Assembly (NCBI GenBank): GCA_964435305.1
Contig: CAYSZH010000028.1
Coordinates: 1-39,397 of the forward strand
Direction: 5' to 3'
Length of the DNA: 39,397 nt
DNA from: Granulosicoccus sp964435305
GTDB lineage: Bacteria; Pseudomonadota; Gammaproteobacteria; Granulosicoccales; Granulosicoccaceae
Shown here: in pieces, positions 8,921 to 17,682 of the stretch
Layout: each line of letters begins with the position of its first letter
How positions within the stretch are numbered: the first letter of the stretch is position 1
Notes under the pieces: model-generated
What the model was told of the DNA's origin: nothing
Databases searched by the model: none
What the model saw: the letters and a program-made list of their open reading frames with translations, nothing else
Program-made: the position numbers and the translations under genes

Positions 8921-9843
8921 CAGCGTTCACCCTCTCGCCGAGACTTGGCGGCATCACCGAAGGCACGTAGTGCTAACAAGATAAAAGTAATGTACAACAG
9001 CATCAGTGACAAGGCCGATCCAAACGGCCAATCATTCGCACCCTTAAACTGGCGCTGAATAACATTGGACACCATATCCACCTGACCACGGCCTAGTAAA
9101 TCAGGTGTCAGAAACTGCCCAAGCGCCGGAATAAACGTAATGATGGCGGCTGTTATCACACCCGGCATGGCAAGTGGCACCAGTATTCTGAAGAATGTCT
9201 GTAATTGCCCGGCACCTAAATCCATACTGGCTTCCAAATAAGAACGGTCCATGCGCTCTAATGCGGAATAGATCGGCAGTATCGTAAATGGAAGTGAAAC
9301 ATACACAATGCCCAGCAAGACGCCACCCGGTGTGCCAAGGAATTTCACCGGTACAAACTTATCGCCAATGAGCGACAGTTCCCCCAAACCAATAAATGCC
9401 AACAGTTGATCGGCCTTTAACCACAGCCAACCCAGAAATTCGTTTAATCGCCCGCGAGTGCCAAGAATATTCAGCAGGGAATATGTGCGTATAAGAAGGT
9501 TTGTCCAGAACGGCAACATGATTAACAGCAGCAACCACGGTTTGGCTCTAGATGACGCTGTGGCGATAACCAGGGCCACCGGAAATCCGATAATAAGACA
9601 GACAATAGTGGCTAACAGGGAAATCCATAACGTTCGCCAAAGCAAGGTCATGATTTCGGGCTGGAATATACGCTGGTAGTTTTCCAGGGTCCAGGTTGTT
9701 TTTACTTCAACAAGTGAGACGTTTTCGCCAAAGCTGTATAAAAATATGATGCCCAGCGGTAACAGGAAAAACACCAGCAGCCAGGCAATGGTGGGCACAC
9801 CAAAGGCCAGAAATGCGAGTGGCTTGTGTTTAAAAGAATCCAA
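8920..9843 (-). CDS. potH: Polyamine ABC transporter permease (PotH/PotB type)
   Basis: A 307-aa inner-membrane permease. Residues about 9-35 form the first membrane helix (FLAFGVPTIAWLLVFFLLPLG), followed by the characteristic TLENYQRIF periplasmic stretch, LLIMLPFWTNLLIRTYSLL and the cytoplasmic EAA-type loop YLEASMDLGAGQLQTFFRILVPLAMPG that docks the ATPase. Family members take polyamines from the periplasmic binding protein into the cytoplasm. The only plausible start is TTG 9843, without a convincing ribosome site, so translation may be weak. It lies just downstream of a hairpin that separates it from the binding-protein gene, and it overlaps potI by one base. PotB and PotH are hard to tell apart by eye; the 307-aa length is nearer PotH. 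Confidence 0.9.
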   Translation of the reverse strand: MDSFKHKPLAFLAFGVPTIAWLLVFFLLPLGIIFLYSFGENVSLVEVKTTWTLENYQRIFQPEIMTLLWRTLWISLLATIVCLIIGFPVALVIATASSRAKPWLLLLIMLPFWTNLLIRTYSLLNILGTRGRLNEFLGWLWLKADQLLAFIGLGELSLIGDKFVPVKFLGTPGGVLLGIVYVSLPFTILPIYSALERMDRSYLEASMDLGAGQLQTFFRILVPLAMPGVITAAIITFIPALGQFLTPDLLGRGQVDMVSNVIQRQFKGANDWPFGSALSLMLLYITFILLALRAFGDAAKSRREGER

Positions 9844-9859
9844 AACGCGAGGCGTGAAA

Positions 9860-9884
9860 AATGGCCGGGTTCAAACCGGCCATT
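9860..9884 (-). terminator. Hairpin between binding-protein gene and potH
   Basis: A perfect 9-bp inverted repeat, AATGGCCGG and CCGGCCATT, around a 7-nt loop. Read on the minus strand the stem is followed at once by TTT, within a short run ATTTTT. It lies 32 nt after the binding-protein stop and 17 nt before the potH start. It probably works as a partial terminator or mRNA 3' stabiliser that keeps binding-protein mRNA in excess over permease mRNA, as in many ABC operons. Confidence 0.75.
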
Positions 9885-9915
9885 CTATTACATTAGACAA
9901 AGTTGTAGGTGGCGA

Positions 9916-10974
9916 TTAGCCAGCTGCTTTGATACGTGTCCACGCTTCATCTGCCTTGCGCACCCACTCAGCGCCGGGGTAAACGGCAGCTTCGCTAATG
10001 GCAGTTGCCTCAGCAGATGGGAAAACGGCCGGGTTTTGCATGTACTCATCAGACATAAGCGCCTGGGACGCTTTGTTGGGCGTGGCATAGTAGACATAGT
10101 CTGCGATGTCGGCACCGACTTGTGCATCTAACAAATGATTGATCAGCGCGTGAGCATTGTCCGGGTTTTCGCCACCTTTCGGAATGCATAATGCATCTTC
10201 CCAAAGCAGGCCACCCTCATCGGGCACAACATAGCCAATGTCATCATCTTCTTCCATGATTTGTAGAATGTCGCCGTTCCATTCCATTGCCAGATCCACT
10301 TCTCCGGAGAGTAAAAGGTCCTGACCATTATCTTGTGCAAACGCGGTGATGTGTGGCTTTTGTTTAATTAGCAAGGCCTCTGCGGCAGCCAGATGTTCAT
10401 CGGTCCAGTCATTGATCGAATGCCCCTGATACTTCATGGCCATTTGAAGTACGGTTCGTGATTCGTTCATTAATGCTATTCGACCTGAATATTTTTCTGA
10501 ATCGAATAGGTCTGCCCATGATGATACGCCGCCATCGACGGCTGACTTGCGATAACCGATACCGATTGTGCCCCACATATACGGCAAGCTGTATTTTCGG
10601 CCAGGGTCAAAGCTGGGATTCATGAACGTCGGATCGATGTTGGACGCATTCGGGATCTTGGACATATCCAATGGATCAAGCATATTGGCCGCCAGCATTT
10701 GCTCGACATAATCATTGGAGGGCACAATCAAATCATAGCCAGGGTTACCCCCTTTTAGCTTGGCAAACAGCTCGTCATTATCAGCAAATAGATCGTACTG
10801 TACCTTGATGCCTGAACTCTTTTCGAATTCTTCTATGGTGTTCTCACCAATGTAAGTATCCCAGTTATAAAAGTTAACTTTACCGGCAGCGAAAGCACCT
10901 TTGGGTAATGTGATACTGATACCGACTGCGGCGGCTCCGCCCAGAAACTGGCGACGATTTAGTGATTGGTTCAT
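9916..10974 (-). CDS. Periplasmic polyamine-binding protein (PotD/PotF family), Tat-exported
   Basis: A 352-aa solute-binding protein, close in length to E. coli PotD (348). The N-terminus MNQSLNRRQFLGGAAAVG is a twin-arginine signal (RR at 7-8), with cleavage probably after KGAFA near residue 29; Tat rather than Sec export is notable for this family. The mature part starts KVNFYNWDTYIGENTIEEF, and has the PotD-like YDLIVPSNDYV, YSLPYMWGTIGIGYRKSAV, SSWADLF and MEWNGD segments that line the ligand site. It is first in the operon, followed by a hairpin and then both permeases and the ATPase. Putrescine or spermidine is the likely ligand given the PuuA/PuuB-like genes in the same transcript. 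ATG 10974 starts it. Confidence 0.9.
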   Translation of the reverse strand: MNQSLNRRQFLGGAAAVGISITLPKGAFAAGKVNFYNWDTYIGENTIEEFEKSSGIKVQYDLFADNDELFAKLKGGNPGYDLIVPSNDYVEQMLAANMLDPLDMSKIPNASNIDPTFMNPSFDPGRKYSLPYMWGTIGIGYRKSAVDGGVSSWADLFDSEKYSGRIALMNESRTVLQMAMKYQGHSINDWTDEHLAAAEALLIKQKPHITAFAQDNGQDLLLSGEVDLAMEWNGDILQIMEEDDDIGYVVPDEGGLLWEDALCIPKGGENPDNAHALINHLLDAQVGADIADYVYYATPNKASQALMSDEYMQNPAVFPSAEATAISEAAVYPGAEWVRKADEAWTRIKAAG

Positions 10975-11202
10975 GAATTTGGTCCTCAGCTAGATTACAT
11001 GCCCCGGTCTGATGTTGTAGTAGCCGGGTGTTATCCGCTTTATATCACCATATTGGGTGGCAAGGCCAGCAAATTGCTGCCTGATCTGGGTTGAATTGAC
11101 TAGGATCGGCAGCACAGTCAGCTCTGACAGCCTGCAGCAAAGTCCCACACATACCACGGTGGTGGCTTGATTTAGCGAAACAGGATTATTGAACAGGTAA
11201 CT

Positions 11203-13791
11203 CTAGCGTCGCGGTTTGGTTCGCGGCTTGGCACGTGCCGTGGCCTTTGCGTTTACAGGGTCATCTGGCCAGGGGTGCTTTGGGTAACGCCCGGCCATAT
11301 CCTTTTTAACAGCCGGGTAGCTATTGCTCCAAAAATTCGCCAAATCGGATGTGACTTGCACTGGTCTTCCCGCAGGCGACAGTAGCGCAACTTTTAGCGG
11401 CACTGAGCCCTTCGCCACAGATGGATTGCTGGTACATCCAAACATCTCTTGCAATTTAACCGACAGCACAACCTCAGCGTCAGCGTAACGAAGCGAAATG
11501 TTGGAACCGCTAGGCACTTTATAGTGTGTGGGCAACAAGGTCTGAAGTTCCTGCTGCATGGGGTAGTCCAGCATCGCATTTAATATGTCATACAAATGCA
11601 ATTGTTGTATGGCTTTCATCGATGTTTTGCCTTGTAACCAGGCTGGCAACCACGCCTCCAGCTGATCGATCAACACTTCATCAGTCACACATGGCCACAT
11701 AAAACGCGTGCAATGCGTGGGTAAATTGCGCATCAGTTCTACTCTCGCCTGCCATTGCCGACATTGGTCTGTCCAGGGTAAACAGTTGATACCGCGCTTA
11801 CGAATCCCTTTTAGTAATGCTGCGCGTACAGCATCTTCTCCAAAGTCGGCAACGGTTGTTGATTCAACGACCAGTTTGCCGATAAGCGACTGCTGTTCTG
11901 CAACAACACGCCCAGCATTATCGTCCCAGTCGCAGTTTCTTTGCTGAGAGAACAGTTCAGGTGACCATCGGCGCAATTCATCAATGTCCAAAACCGCGGC
12001 TGTAAAAACACGTGCTTCTTTTGATGCACCACCCATACTGGCCACACTTAACCAGGGTTCATGGGCTAAGGTATCGTCATTGGCTAAAAACACACCGGCA
12101 CCACAGGCAAGTGTAAAACGCGCGTCTTGGCCCGCCCTTCTTTTGGCAATCCAGTCGGGATAGGCTCGCGCTAACAGCACAGCTGTACCTGGCAATTCTT
12201 GCTTGTCTGTAGATGCGGTAACAAGCTGCACCAGCTGCGATGCACGTCGTTGTTGAGAGCGAGATAAGGAGCGCGATAGCGCTAATTCAATATCAGCATC
12301 ATTTGAAGAAACTCGTTCATCCAGAAGCGCTGTGATTGCTGCCGCCTGATTTTGCGCGTTTTTGCTTGCTGCCCAAACCAACATAGTGCCAAGGCGCGGC
12401 TCGACTGGCAGCTTGGCGACAGCCTTACCAAGCGTTGTTAATTGTGCGTTTTCAATTAGCCCCAATCGGCTTAACAAATCCATCGCTTGGTTAACGCTTG
12501 CTGTTGGTGGTTGTTCCAGCCATGGCAGGCTGTAAATATCGTGAGTACCCCACTGAATGACTTCCAGTACCAACGAAGCTAAATCTGCACGCAGCACTTC
12601 CGCTTGCCAACTGGCAGGCCTTCGACCGTGCTCCGATTCTGGCCATAAGCGGTAACAGACACCGCTCGCAGTCCGTCCGGCTCGACCCATTCTCTGTGTT
12701 GCACTTGCCTGACTCGCTGTTACCGTTTCCAATCTCATTGCACCGGTACTACTATCGATAGTACCTCGTCGTTCCAGACCTGAATCGATTACCACTCTTA
12801 CCCCATCGATAGTCAGTGATGTCTCTGCGATACTGGTGCTAAGAATAATTCTCCGCACCTGCGTTGTTACGGTCGCAGGCGCAATTCCGGTGAGCTTTGC
12901 CGACGTCGATACAGTTCCAGATGCCGCCGCCGTAGCCGCGCGTTGTGATGCGATATCGGCGTTGCCGTGTAAACGCAATATTTTAAGTTCTTCTGAACTG
13001 TCATCAGTTTGAAGTCGCGCTTGTAACAAGCGAGCCGTTTTGTCTATCTCAGCTATGCCAGGCAGAAACACAAGCACATCGCCTTTATTATCCCGAATTG
13101 CGGTATCAACTACTGACGCCACATGCTGTGGCAACCGCTCTCTAACGGAAAGCGCCGAGCTTCCACTAAGGCCACCAGACCACACAACGGAAACAGGGTG
13201 TTGGCGACCGGTAGCTTTAATGTGTGTTAGCGCGTGAAGTTCCGGACTTTGATGCAAATTGAGATGAGCTTCCAGATCGCTGGTATTAAGTGTTGCAGAC
13301 ATAAACAACAAACGTAAATCCACACGCAGGGAGGCTTGAACCTCCAAACACAGCGCTAACCCCAAATCGGCGTGCAAGCTACGTTCATGAAACTCGTCAA
13401 ATATCACCAATTTGATACCGGCTAATTCAGGATCCGTCTGTAGCAAACGAGTAAGCACCCCTTCTGTGACAACTTCAACTACAGATTGCCGAGATACCTT
13501 GGTTTTCCCACGCATGCGAAGACCAATTCGTTGACCCAGCGGTTCGTTTAGCTGAGCCGCCAGACGCTCAGCGATGGAGCGAGCAGCCAGCCTTCGAGGC
13601 TCCAACATAATGATTCGTTGATTTGACGAAGCATGATCAATCAATGCTAACGGCAAGCCGGTACTCTTCCCAGCACCTGGTTCGGCCTGCAACAACACAT
13701 TACCTTTTTGCAGCGCTCGCTGCACATCTTCAACGACATCTGCAATTGGTAGCGTTTGTAAAGCTTTTTGTAATGTTGTTGGCTTGAACAC
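11203..13791 (-). CDS. hrpB: ATP-dependent helicase HrpB
   Basis: A DEAH/RHA-type helicase of 862 aa (E. coli HrpB is about 809). Motif I is GAGKST at residues 39-44, motif Ia LEPRRLAARS, motif II DEFH at 132-135 in the HrpB-typical DEFHERSLHADLGLAL, motif III SATLN, motif IV LVFLPGIAEI, motif V region STSIAETSLTIDGVRVVIDSG, and motif VI QRMGRAGR. The C-terminal third carries the HrpB-specific region ending in YPKHPWPDDP, which is diagnostic. The start is GTG 13791. The tail is basic (KATARAKPRTKPRR). It stands alone between the Pot operon and the divergent yceH gene. The cellular role of HrpB is poorly defined; RNA or DNA remodelling is assumed. Confidence 0.93.
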   Translation of the reverse strand: MFKPTTLQKALQTLPIADVVEDVQRALQKGNVLLQAEPGAGKSTGLPLALIDHASSNQRIIMLEPRRLAARSIAERLAAQLNEPLGQRIGLRMRGKTKVSRQSVVEVVTEGVLTRLLQTDPELAGIKLVIFDEFHERSLHADLGLALCLEVQASLRVDLRLLFMSATLNTSDLEAHLNLHQSPELHALTHIKATGRQHPVSVVWSGGLSGSSALSVRERLPQHVASVVDTAIRDNKGDVLVFLPGIAEIDKTARLLQARLQTDDSSEELKILRLHGNADIASQRAATAAASGTVSTSAKLTGIAPATVTTQVRRIILSTSIAETSLTIDGVRVVIDSGLERRGTIDSSTGAMRLETVTASQASATQRMGRAGRTASGVCYRLWPESEHGRRPASWQAEVLRADLASLVLEVIQWGTHDIYSLPWLEQPPTASVNQAMDLLSRLGLIENAQLTTLGKAVAKLPVEPRLGTMLVWAASKNAQNQAAAITALLDERVSSNDADIELALSRSLSRSQQRRASQLVQLVTASTDKQELPGTAVLLARAYPDWIAKRRAGQDARFTLACGAGVFLANDDTLAHEPWLSVASMGGASKEARVFTAAVLDIDELRRWSPELFSQQRNCDWDDNAGRVVAEQQSLIGKLVVESTTVADFGEDAVRAALLKGIRKRGINCLPWTDQCRQWQARVELMRNLPTHCTRFMWPCVTDEVLIDQLEAWLPAWLQGKTSMKAIQQLHLYDILNAMLDYPMQQELQTLLPTHYKVPSGSNISLRYADAEVVLSVKLQEMFGCTSNPSVAKGSVPLKVALLSPAGRPVQVTSDLANFWSNSYPAVKKDMAGRYPKHPWPDDPVNAKATARAKPRTKPRR

Positions 13792-13975
13792 AGGTTACTT
13801 AGATGGGCAAATGCCGTGAGCTTTTTAAGCAGGTCATTTTAGCAATACAAACTGCCTTCGTATGCACCGAGACTTACCTATTCTCTGAACCTTACGATAA
13901 ACCGATTTAATGGCTCCTCAAAAAGGCATTATAATCAATCAACAACCTGGATTCTCTAAACACATTGGAAATACT

Positions 13976-14722
13976 ATGCACGATACCGATTCTGCCGGAT
14001 CACACGAAGCCGAACCCGCAAAGGCACCACAGTTGTTGGAAATCGAGCTACGTATCATCGCTGCACTGATGGAAAAACAACTTACCACACCAGATGCGTA
14101 TCCACTGACGCTTAACAGCCTGATTTCCGCATGTAATCAAAAATCCAGCAGAGAGCCAGTGAGCAACTATCAGCAAGGTGAAATTGCCAGAGCATTGCTG
14201 GAATTGGAAAATCGTAATTACTTACGCAAAGAACGTGGTTCTCGATCGGATAAATATGATCAACAATTTATGAATCGCCTGAGTCTTGGTAGAAAACAGC
14301 AGGCTTTGCTCTGCGTGATGATGTTGAGAGGCCCGCAAACAATGAGCGAACTGAGTACGCGCACGCAGCGTATGTGCGATTTCGTTGACAAGGAAGATCT
14401 AGAACTGAGTGTTGAGCGCTTATGCGAACGTGACATGCCATTGGCTATAAGACTGGGGCAGCAACCCGGGCAGCGGGGAGAACGAATCGGGCATCTGTTT
14501 AGCGGTACTCCCACCGTTTACTCAAACGCTGTTGAATCACAATCACAATCACAATCACAATCACAATCACAAAACACTATTGCATCTGAAAACGAAACGA
14601 TACAGCTACTTGAAATGGAGGTGGCGCAGCTGTCTAACAAAGTACTCACACTCACAGCGGAAACCAGCAGTTTGAATGAAAAACTCGACAGGCTTTATCA
14701 ACTCACAGGGCACGATGAGTAG
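13976..14722 (+). CDS. yceH: YceH family protein (DUF480)
   Basis: A DUF480 protein of 248 aa from ATG 13976 (MHDTDSAGSHEAEP); an in-frame ATG at 13910 would add 22 residues that do not look conserved. The hallmark ELRIIAALMEKQLTTPDAYPLTLNSLISACNQKSSREPV near residues 23-61 forms the first winged-helix, and RGPQTMSELSTRTQRMCDF belongs to the second. E. coli YceH is 215 aa; the extra length is a serine/glutamine run (SQ repeated about six times) coded by a pure hexanucleotide array, followed by a C-terminal coiled coil (QLLEMEVAQLSNKVLTLTAE). Function of the family is unknown; a DNA-binding or regulatory role is only suggested by the winged-helix fold. It is divergent from hrpB. Confidence 0.9.
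   Translation: MHDTDSAGSHEAEPAKAPQLLEIELRIIAALMEKQLTTPDAYPLTLNSLISACNQKSSREPVSNYQQGEIARALLELENRNYLRKERGSRSDKYDQQFMNRLSLGRKQQALLCVMMLRGPQTMSELSTRTQRMCDFVDKEDLELSVERLCERDMPLAIRLGQQPGQRGERIGHLFSGTPTVYSNAVESQSQSQSQSQSQNTIASENETIQLLEMEVAQLSNKVLTLTAETSSLNEKLDRLYQLTGHDE
14535..14570 (+). repeat. (AATCAC)6 hexanucleotide array inside yceH
   Basis: Six uninterrupted copies of AATCAC lie in the reading frame of yceH and encode a Ser-Gln repeat between the winged-helix part and the C-terminal coiled coil. Gain or loss of a unit changes the linker by two residues without a frameshift. Confidence 0.95.
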
Positions 14723-14879
14723 GCCTTCAGCAATACACTACCCAAACAGGTTGCTATGCGGTAGTACAAATGTGCATTACAGATTATTCATTGTAATTTG
14801 GTAATCTTAAATCGCTGTACTTCCAACGTCATTCTGCCGTTACTCACAGTACCGATAATAAAACTGTGGAGTATGCACC

Positions 14880-15404
14880 ATGAAAAATGTCGACACACTC
14901 AAACTTGCCGCGTTGGTCACGGTAAGCTCAATCATCAGCGCTTGTTCTACAACACCAAAACCAGTTGCTGAACCACCTGTTTTAGCTGCCGCCGTATCCC
15001 CGCCGGCTTTTGAAGTACCAGCCGCTCCTATAGTTGAAACACCGCGTGGGCCAAGCATAACGTTGAACGATATTCTGTTTGATTTTGATGATTCAACACT
15101 TCGACCAGAGGCTGCCAGCACAGTACGGCAAGCAGCTGAGTACTTGCAGTCGAACCCTGAGAGAACAGCATTAATCGAAGGTCATACTGATCACGTGGGA
15201 GATTCAGATTTTAATCAAAACCTCTCTGTAGCACGCTCCGAATCAATGAAAGAGGCACTACTATCTTTGGGTGTCAGTGAAACTCGAATTAAAACCACCG
15301 GCTTAGGTGAAACAAGCCCAATAGCGAACAACAATACTCAAGAAGGTCGGCAGGCAAATCGTCGAGTTGAAGTGGTATTTGTCGTGGGCGAGAATAGCAA
15401 TTAG
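14880..15404 (+). CDS. OmpA-domain outer-membrane lipoprotein (Pal-like)
   Basis: A 174-aa lipoprotein. The signal peptide ends in a lipobox, SIISAC, with Cys22 as the acylated residue. A short proline/alanine linker (about 25-55) leads to an OmpA-like peptidoglycan-binding domain: ITLNDILFDFDDSTLRPEA, then ALIEGHTDHVGDSDFNQNLSVARSESMKEAL and the C-terminal GETSPIANNNTQEGRQANRRVEVVF, with the conserved Asp and Arg that bind diaminopimelate. The ribosome site GGAG lies 8 nt before ATG 14880. It is likely anchored in the outer membrane and holds the cell wall. It is not next to tolB or cpoB, so it is a Pal/YiaD-type paralogue rather than certain Pal. Confidence 0.88.
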   Translation: MKNVDTLKLAALVTVSSIISACSTTPKPVAEPPVLAAAVSPPAFEVPAAPIVETPRGPSITLNDILFDFDDSTLRPEAASTVRQAAEYLQSNPERTALIEGHTDHVGDSDFNQNLSVARSESMKEALLSLGVSETRIKTTGLGETSPIANNNTQEGRQANRRVEVVFVVGENSN

Positions 15405-15430
15405 CCATTGATAAATACTTAGAGAACATG

Positions 15431-15470
15431 CCGCTAATACAAGCCATTCTCGGGTAGTTTGTATTAGCGG
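15431..15470 (+). terminator. Inverted repeat after the OmpA-domain lipoprotein gene
   Basis: A perfect 12-bp inverted repeat, CCGCTAATACAA and TTGTATTAGCGG, around a 16-nt loop, begins 26 nt after the lipoprotein stop. The run TATCTCATTT follows. The stem is strong enough to end transcription, but the U-run is weak, so it may act as an mRNA 3' stabiliser or be a protein-binding palindrome. Confidence 0.6.
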
Positions 15471-15696
15471 TATCTCATTTACACCCAAAGATATTAGGTA
15501 ATTCGCCCCTTCTGAACCTACTCAACAACATTAATCTGAAACTTAACTACCCATTGCTACTATCAAAAACCAGAGCGTGTTCCAGCCCTCATTTCAGGTC
15601 ATAAATACTTAACAACGAAGCATAAACTAACGTTGTTTTGTGCAGAATCACCGCTTTTTGCCGCTAGTTTTATTACTAAAGGGAGCGGTTTTGGTA

Positions 15697-17628
15697 ATGA
15701 ATTTTTTTGTGTACTGTAGAACAGCTATAAAGGGATTGTTAGTCTTGCTGATCACAGTGTCTAACAGCCAAGCCAATACTCCGCCTTCAAAACCAACAAA
15801 CTTTACCGCAACTATTATCTCTTCAAGCAGCATCCAGTTAAATTGGGATGCTGCCAGTGATGATAAAGAAGTAAAACGGTACCGCATTTTCCTGAAACAA
15901 ACCAAGATAGGTAAAACACGCGATACCACTCTCACATTAGAGCGGCTGGTGGAAAATACCGAGTATGAGTTTTTTGTTGAGGCCAGCGATGAGGCAGATG
16001 CACGTTCCCCCCTGGCGTCAGTAACAATCACCACCCCCGCCGCAGAAGAAATTCCGGCAGACACTCCTGAAACGAACGATCAACAAGACACTGGTTCAAA
16101 CGACGAATCAAGCTCCAATACCGATACTGATAACATCAGTGGTGTCAGAGAGACTGGGTCTAGCCGAAATACACCGCCTAGCGCCCCCTCAAATTTAACC
16201 GCTACCGTATTATCGCCAACCAGCGTCGAGTTAAACTGGGATGCATCCATCGATGATAAAGAAGTCAAGCGCTATCGTATATTCCATGATCAGACAAAAG
16301 TGGGCAAGACTCGCGATACAAACCTGACGCTTGAAAAATTGGATGAAAATACGCTTTATCAATTTTACGTTGAAGCCAGCGATGAAGCAGACGCGCGCTC
16401 CGAACTCGCTTCAATAATTGTAAACACATCGGGCATAAACAACGCAGCTGCACCCGTTGAACAGGACGAAACCGGAGCCAGCAGTGAAAATGATCTCTGT
16501 ACGGACAACGTCGAAGACAAACGCAACAACACTTGTATTGAAGTAAGAACAACACCAGATATAACCGACGCAGCTGATACGATCACGTTGAACGGCCCAC
16601 CTGAGAACTGGCAAATTGTCTTTGAAGATCACTTTGACGGAAGTGGAGATATAGACACGCAAAGTGCTGCCAAGAAATGGCGTTTTGAAACCATGCAAGG
16701 CTCACTTCATCGGGCTGGCAATAGCGGGATGGATGAATTGGGCAATACCGATGTGCCTGACTGGAGAAGCCCCAGAGGCAAACGCTGGTCAGCCTGGTAT
16801 GACAAATACAATGAAGACAATGCCTACCGAACCAACGGTATGCTGGCGCTGCAGGGTTTAATGTCAGACGAGCCGGATCCAACCCGGCCCAACGATTATA
16901 TGCAAAATGGCGAGCTGGTTTCATTTGGAGACAGTAAGCTTTACACCACATGGCTTGATACCTGGGCACGCGTCTACGATCAAGACACTAACAGCCACAT
17001 ATCAGATCCGGACTCACCCAAGAGGATATTTAAATACGGCTACTTTGAAACTCGCATCAATTTCAGTGAAATGATAACGCCCGGTTTTCGCGTTTCTATG
17101 TGGTTAATGCCAGCTGCACAAGATGCTGAAGGCACTATTCTTGTTGAATCGCTCGCCTACGATGATAACGGTGACAATGGTGTTGAAATTGATATCTTTG
17201 AATATGAATGGATAAGCCCAGAAAACGAGAACAGAATTCAGTTGTCATTACTTGGTGGTGCAGCAGGAAAAAGCGGTACCAATGTGGATGTTTCCAAATA
17301 CAATATCGCCCTTCATGAAGGGTTCCACACTATTGGACTGCTTTGGGAAGCCGATAAACTAGTGTGGTCGATTGATGGACAAGTCGTTAAAACCGTGACT
17401 GACACCGCGCTTATACCCGATGTGTATTCTTACTTAATTCTGTCTCGCGAAATGAACAGCGGTGTTAAAAGTGCTCTTACTGATAGTCCAAGTACTGACT
17501 CAGTACTGGAATCGTTTCCGCACAGACCACGCGACCCAGGTTTATATGCGAAAAATGTGTGGCTTTATCGAGATCGTTTAGCGCTTGACAGAGCATTAAT
17601 CGATTACGTTCGTATTTGGCAGCCTTAG
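15697..17628 (+). CDS. Secreted FN3-FN3-GH16 glycoside hydrolase
   Basis: ATG 15697 is chosen because AAGGGAG lies 11 nt upstream and it opens a clean Sec signal peptide (cleavage near SNSQA, residue 26); a GTG at 15640 would add 19 residues. The 643-aa protein has two fibronectin-III repeats (about 31-114 and 162-245), each followed by an acidic Ser/Thr/Asp-rich linker, and a C-terminal GH16 domain (about 300-643). The catalytic motif ExDxxE is EIDIFE, with E497 as nucleophile, D499 as assisting residue and E502 as acid/base. GFHTIGLLWEADKLVWSIDGQ is the usual strand beyond it. GH16 enzymes cleave beta-1,3/1,4-glucans, agars, carrageenans or porphyran; the substrate cannot be told here. The gene stands alone. 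Confidence 0.9.
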   Translation: MNFFVYCRTAIKGLLVLLITVSNSQANTPPSKPTNFTATIISSSSIQLNWDAASDDKEVKRYRIFLKQTKIGKTRDTTLTLERLVENTEYEFFVEASDEADARSPLASVTITTPAAEEIPADTPETNDQQDTGSNDESSSNTDTDNISGVRETGSSRNTPPSAPSNLTATVLSPTSVELNWDASIDDKEVKRYRIFHDQTKVGKTRDTNLTLEKLDENTLYQFYVEASDEADARSELASIIVNTSGINNAAAPVEQDETGASSENDLCTDNVEDKRNNTCIEVRTTPDITDAADTITLNGPPENWQIVFEDHFDGSGDIDTQSAAKKWRFETMQGSLHRAGNSGMDELGNTDVPDWRSPRGKRWSAWYDKYNEDNAYRTNGMLALQGLMSDEPDPTRPNDYMQNGELVSFGDSKLYTTWLDTWARVYDQDTNSHISDPDSPKRIFKYGYFETRINFSEMITPGFRVSMWLMPAAQDAEGTILVESLAYDDNGDNGVEIDIFEYEWISPENENRIQLSLLGGAAGKSGTNVDVSKYNIALHEGFHTIGLLWEADKLVWSIDGQVVKTVTDTALIPDVYSYLILSREMNSGVKSALTDSPSTDSVLESFPHRPRDPGLYAKNVWLYRDRLALDRALIDYVRIWQP

Positions 17629-17682
17629 TGGTGTTGTATAGAAAAGTGCAGCGATACACCGCTGTACACTCCAACTTACACA

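Noticed and set aside
14535..14570. CRISPR-like or satellite array
   Set aside because: Units are six bases with no spacers; it is a coding microsatellite.
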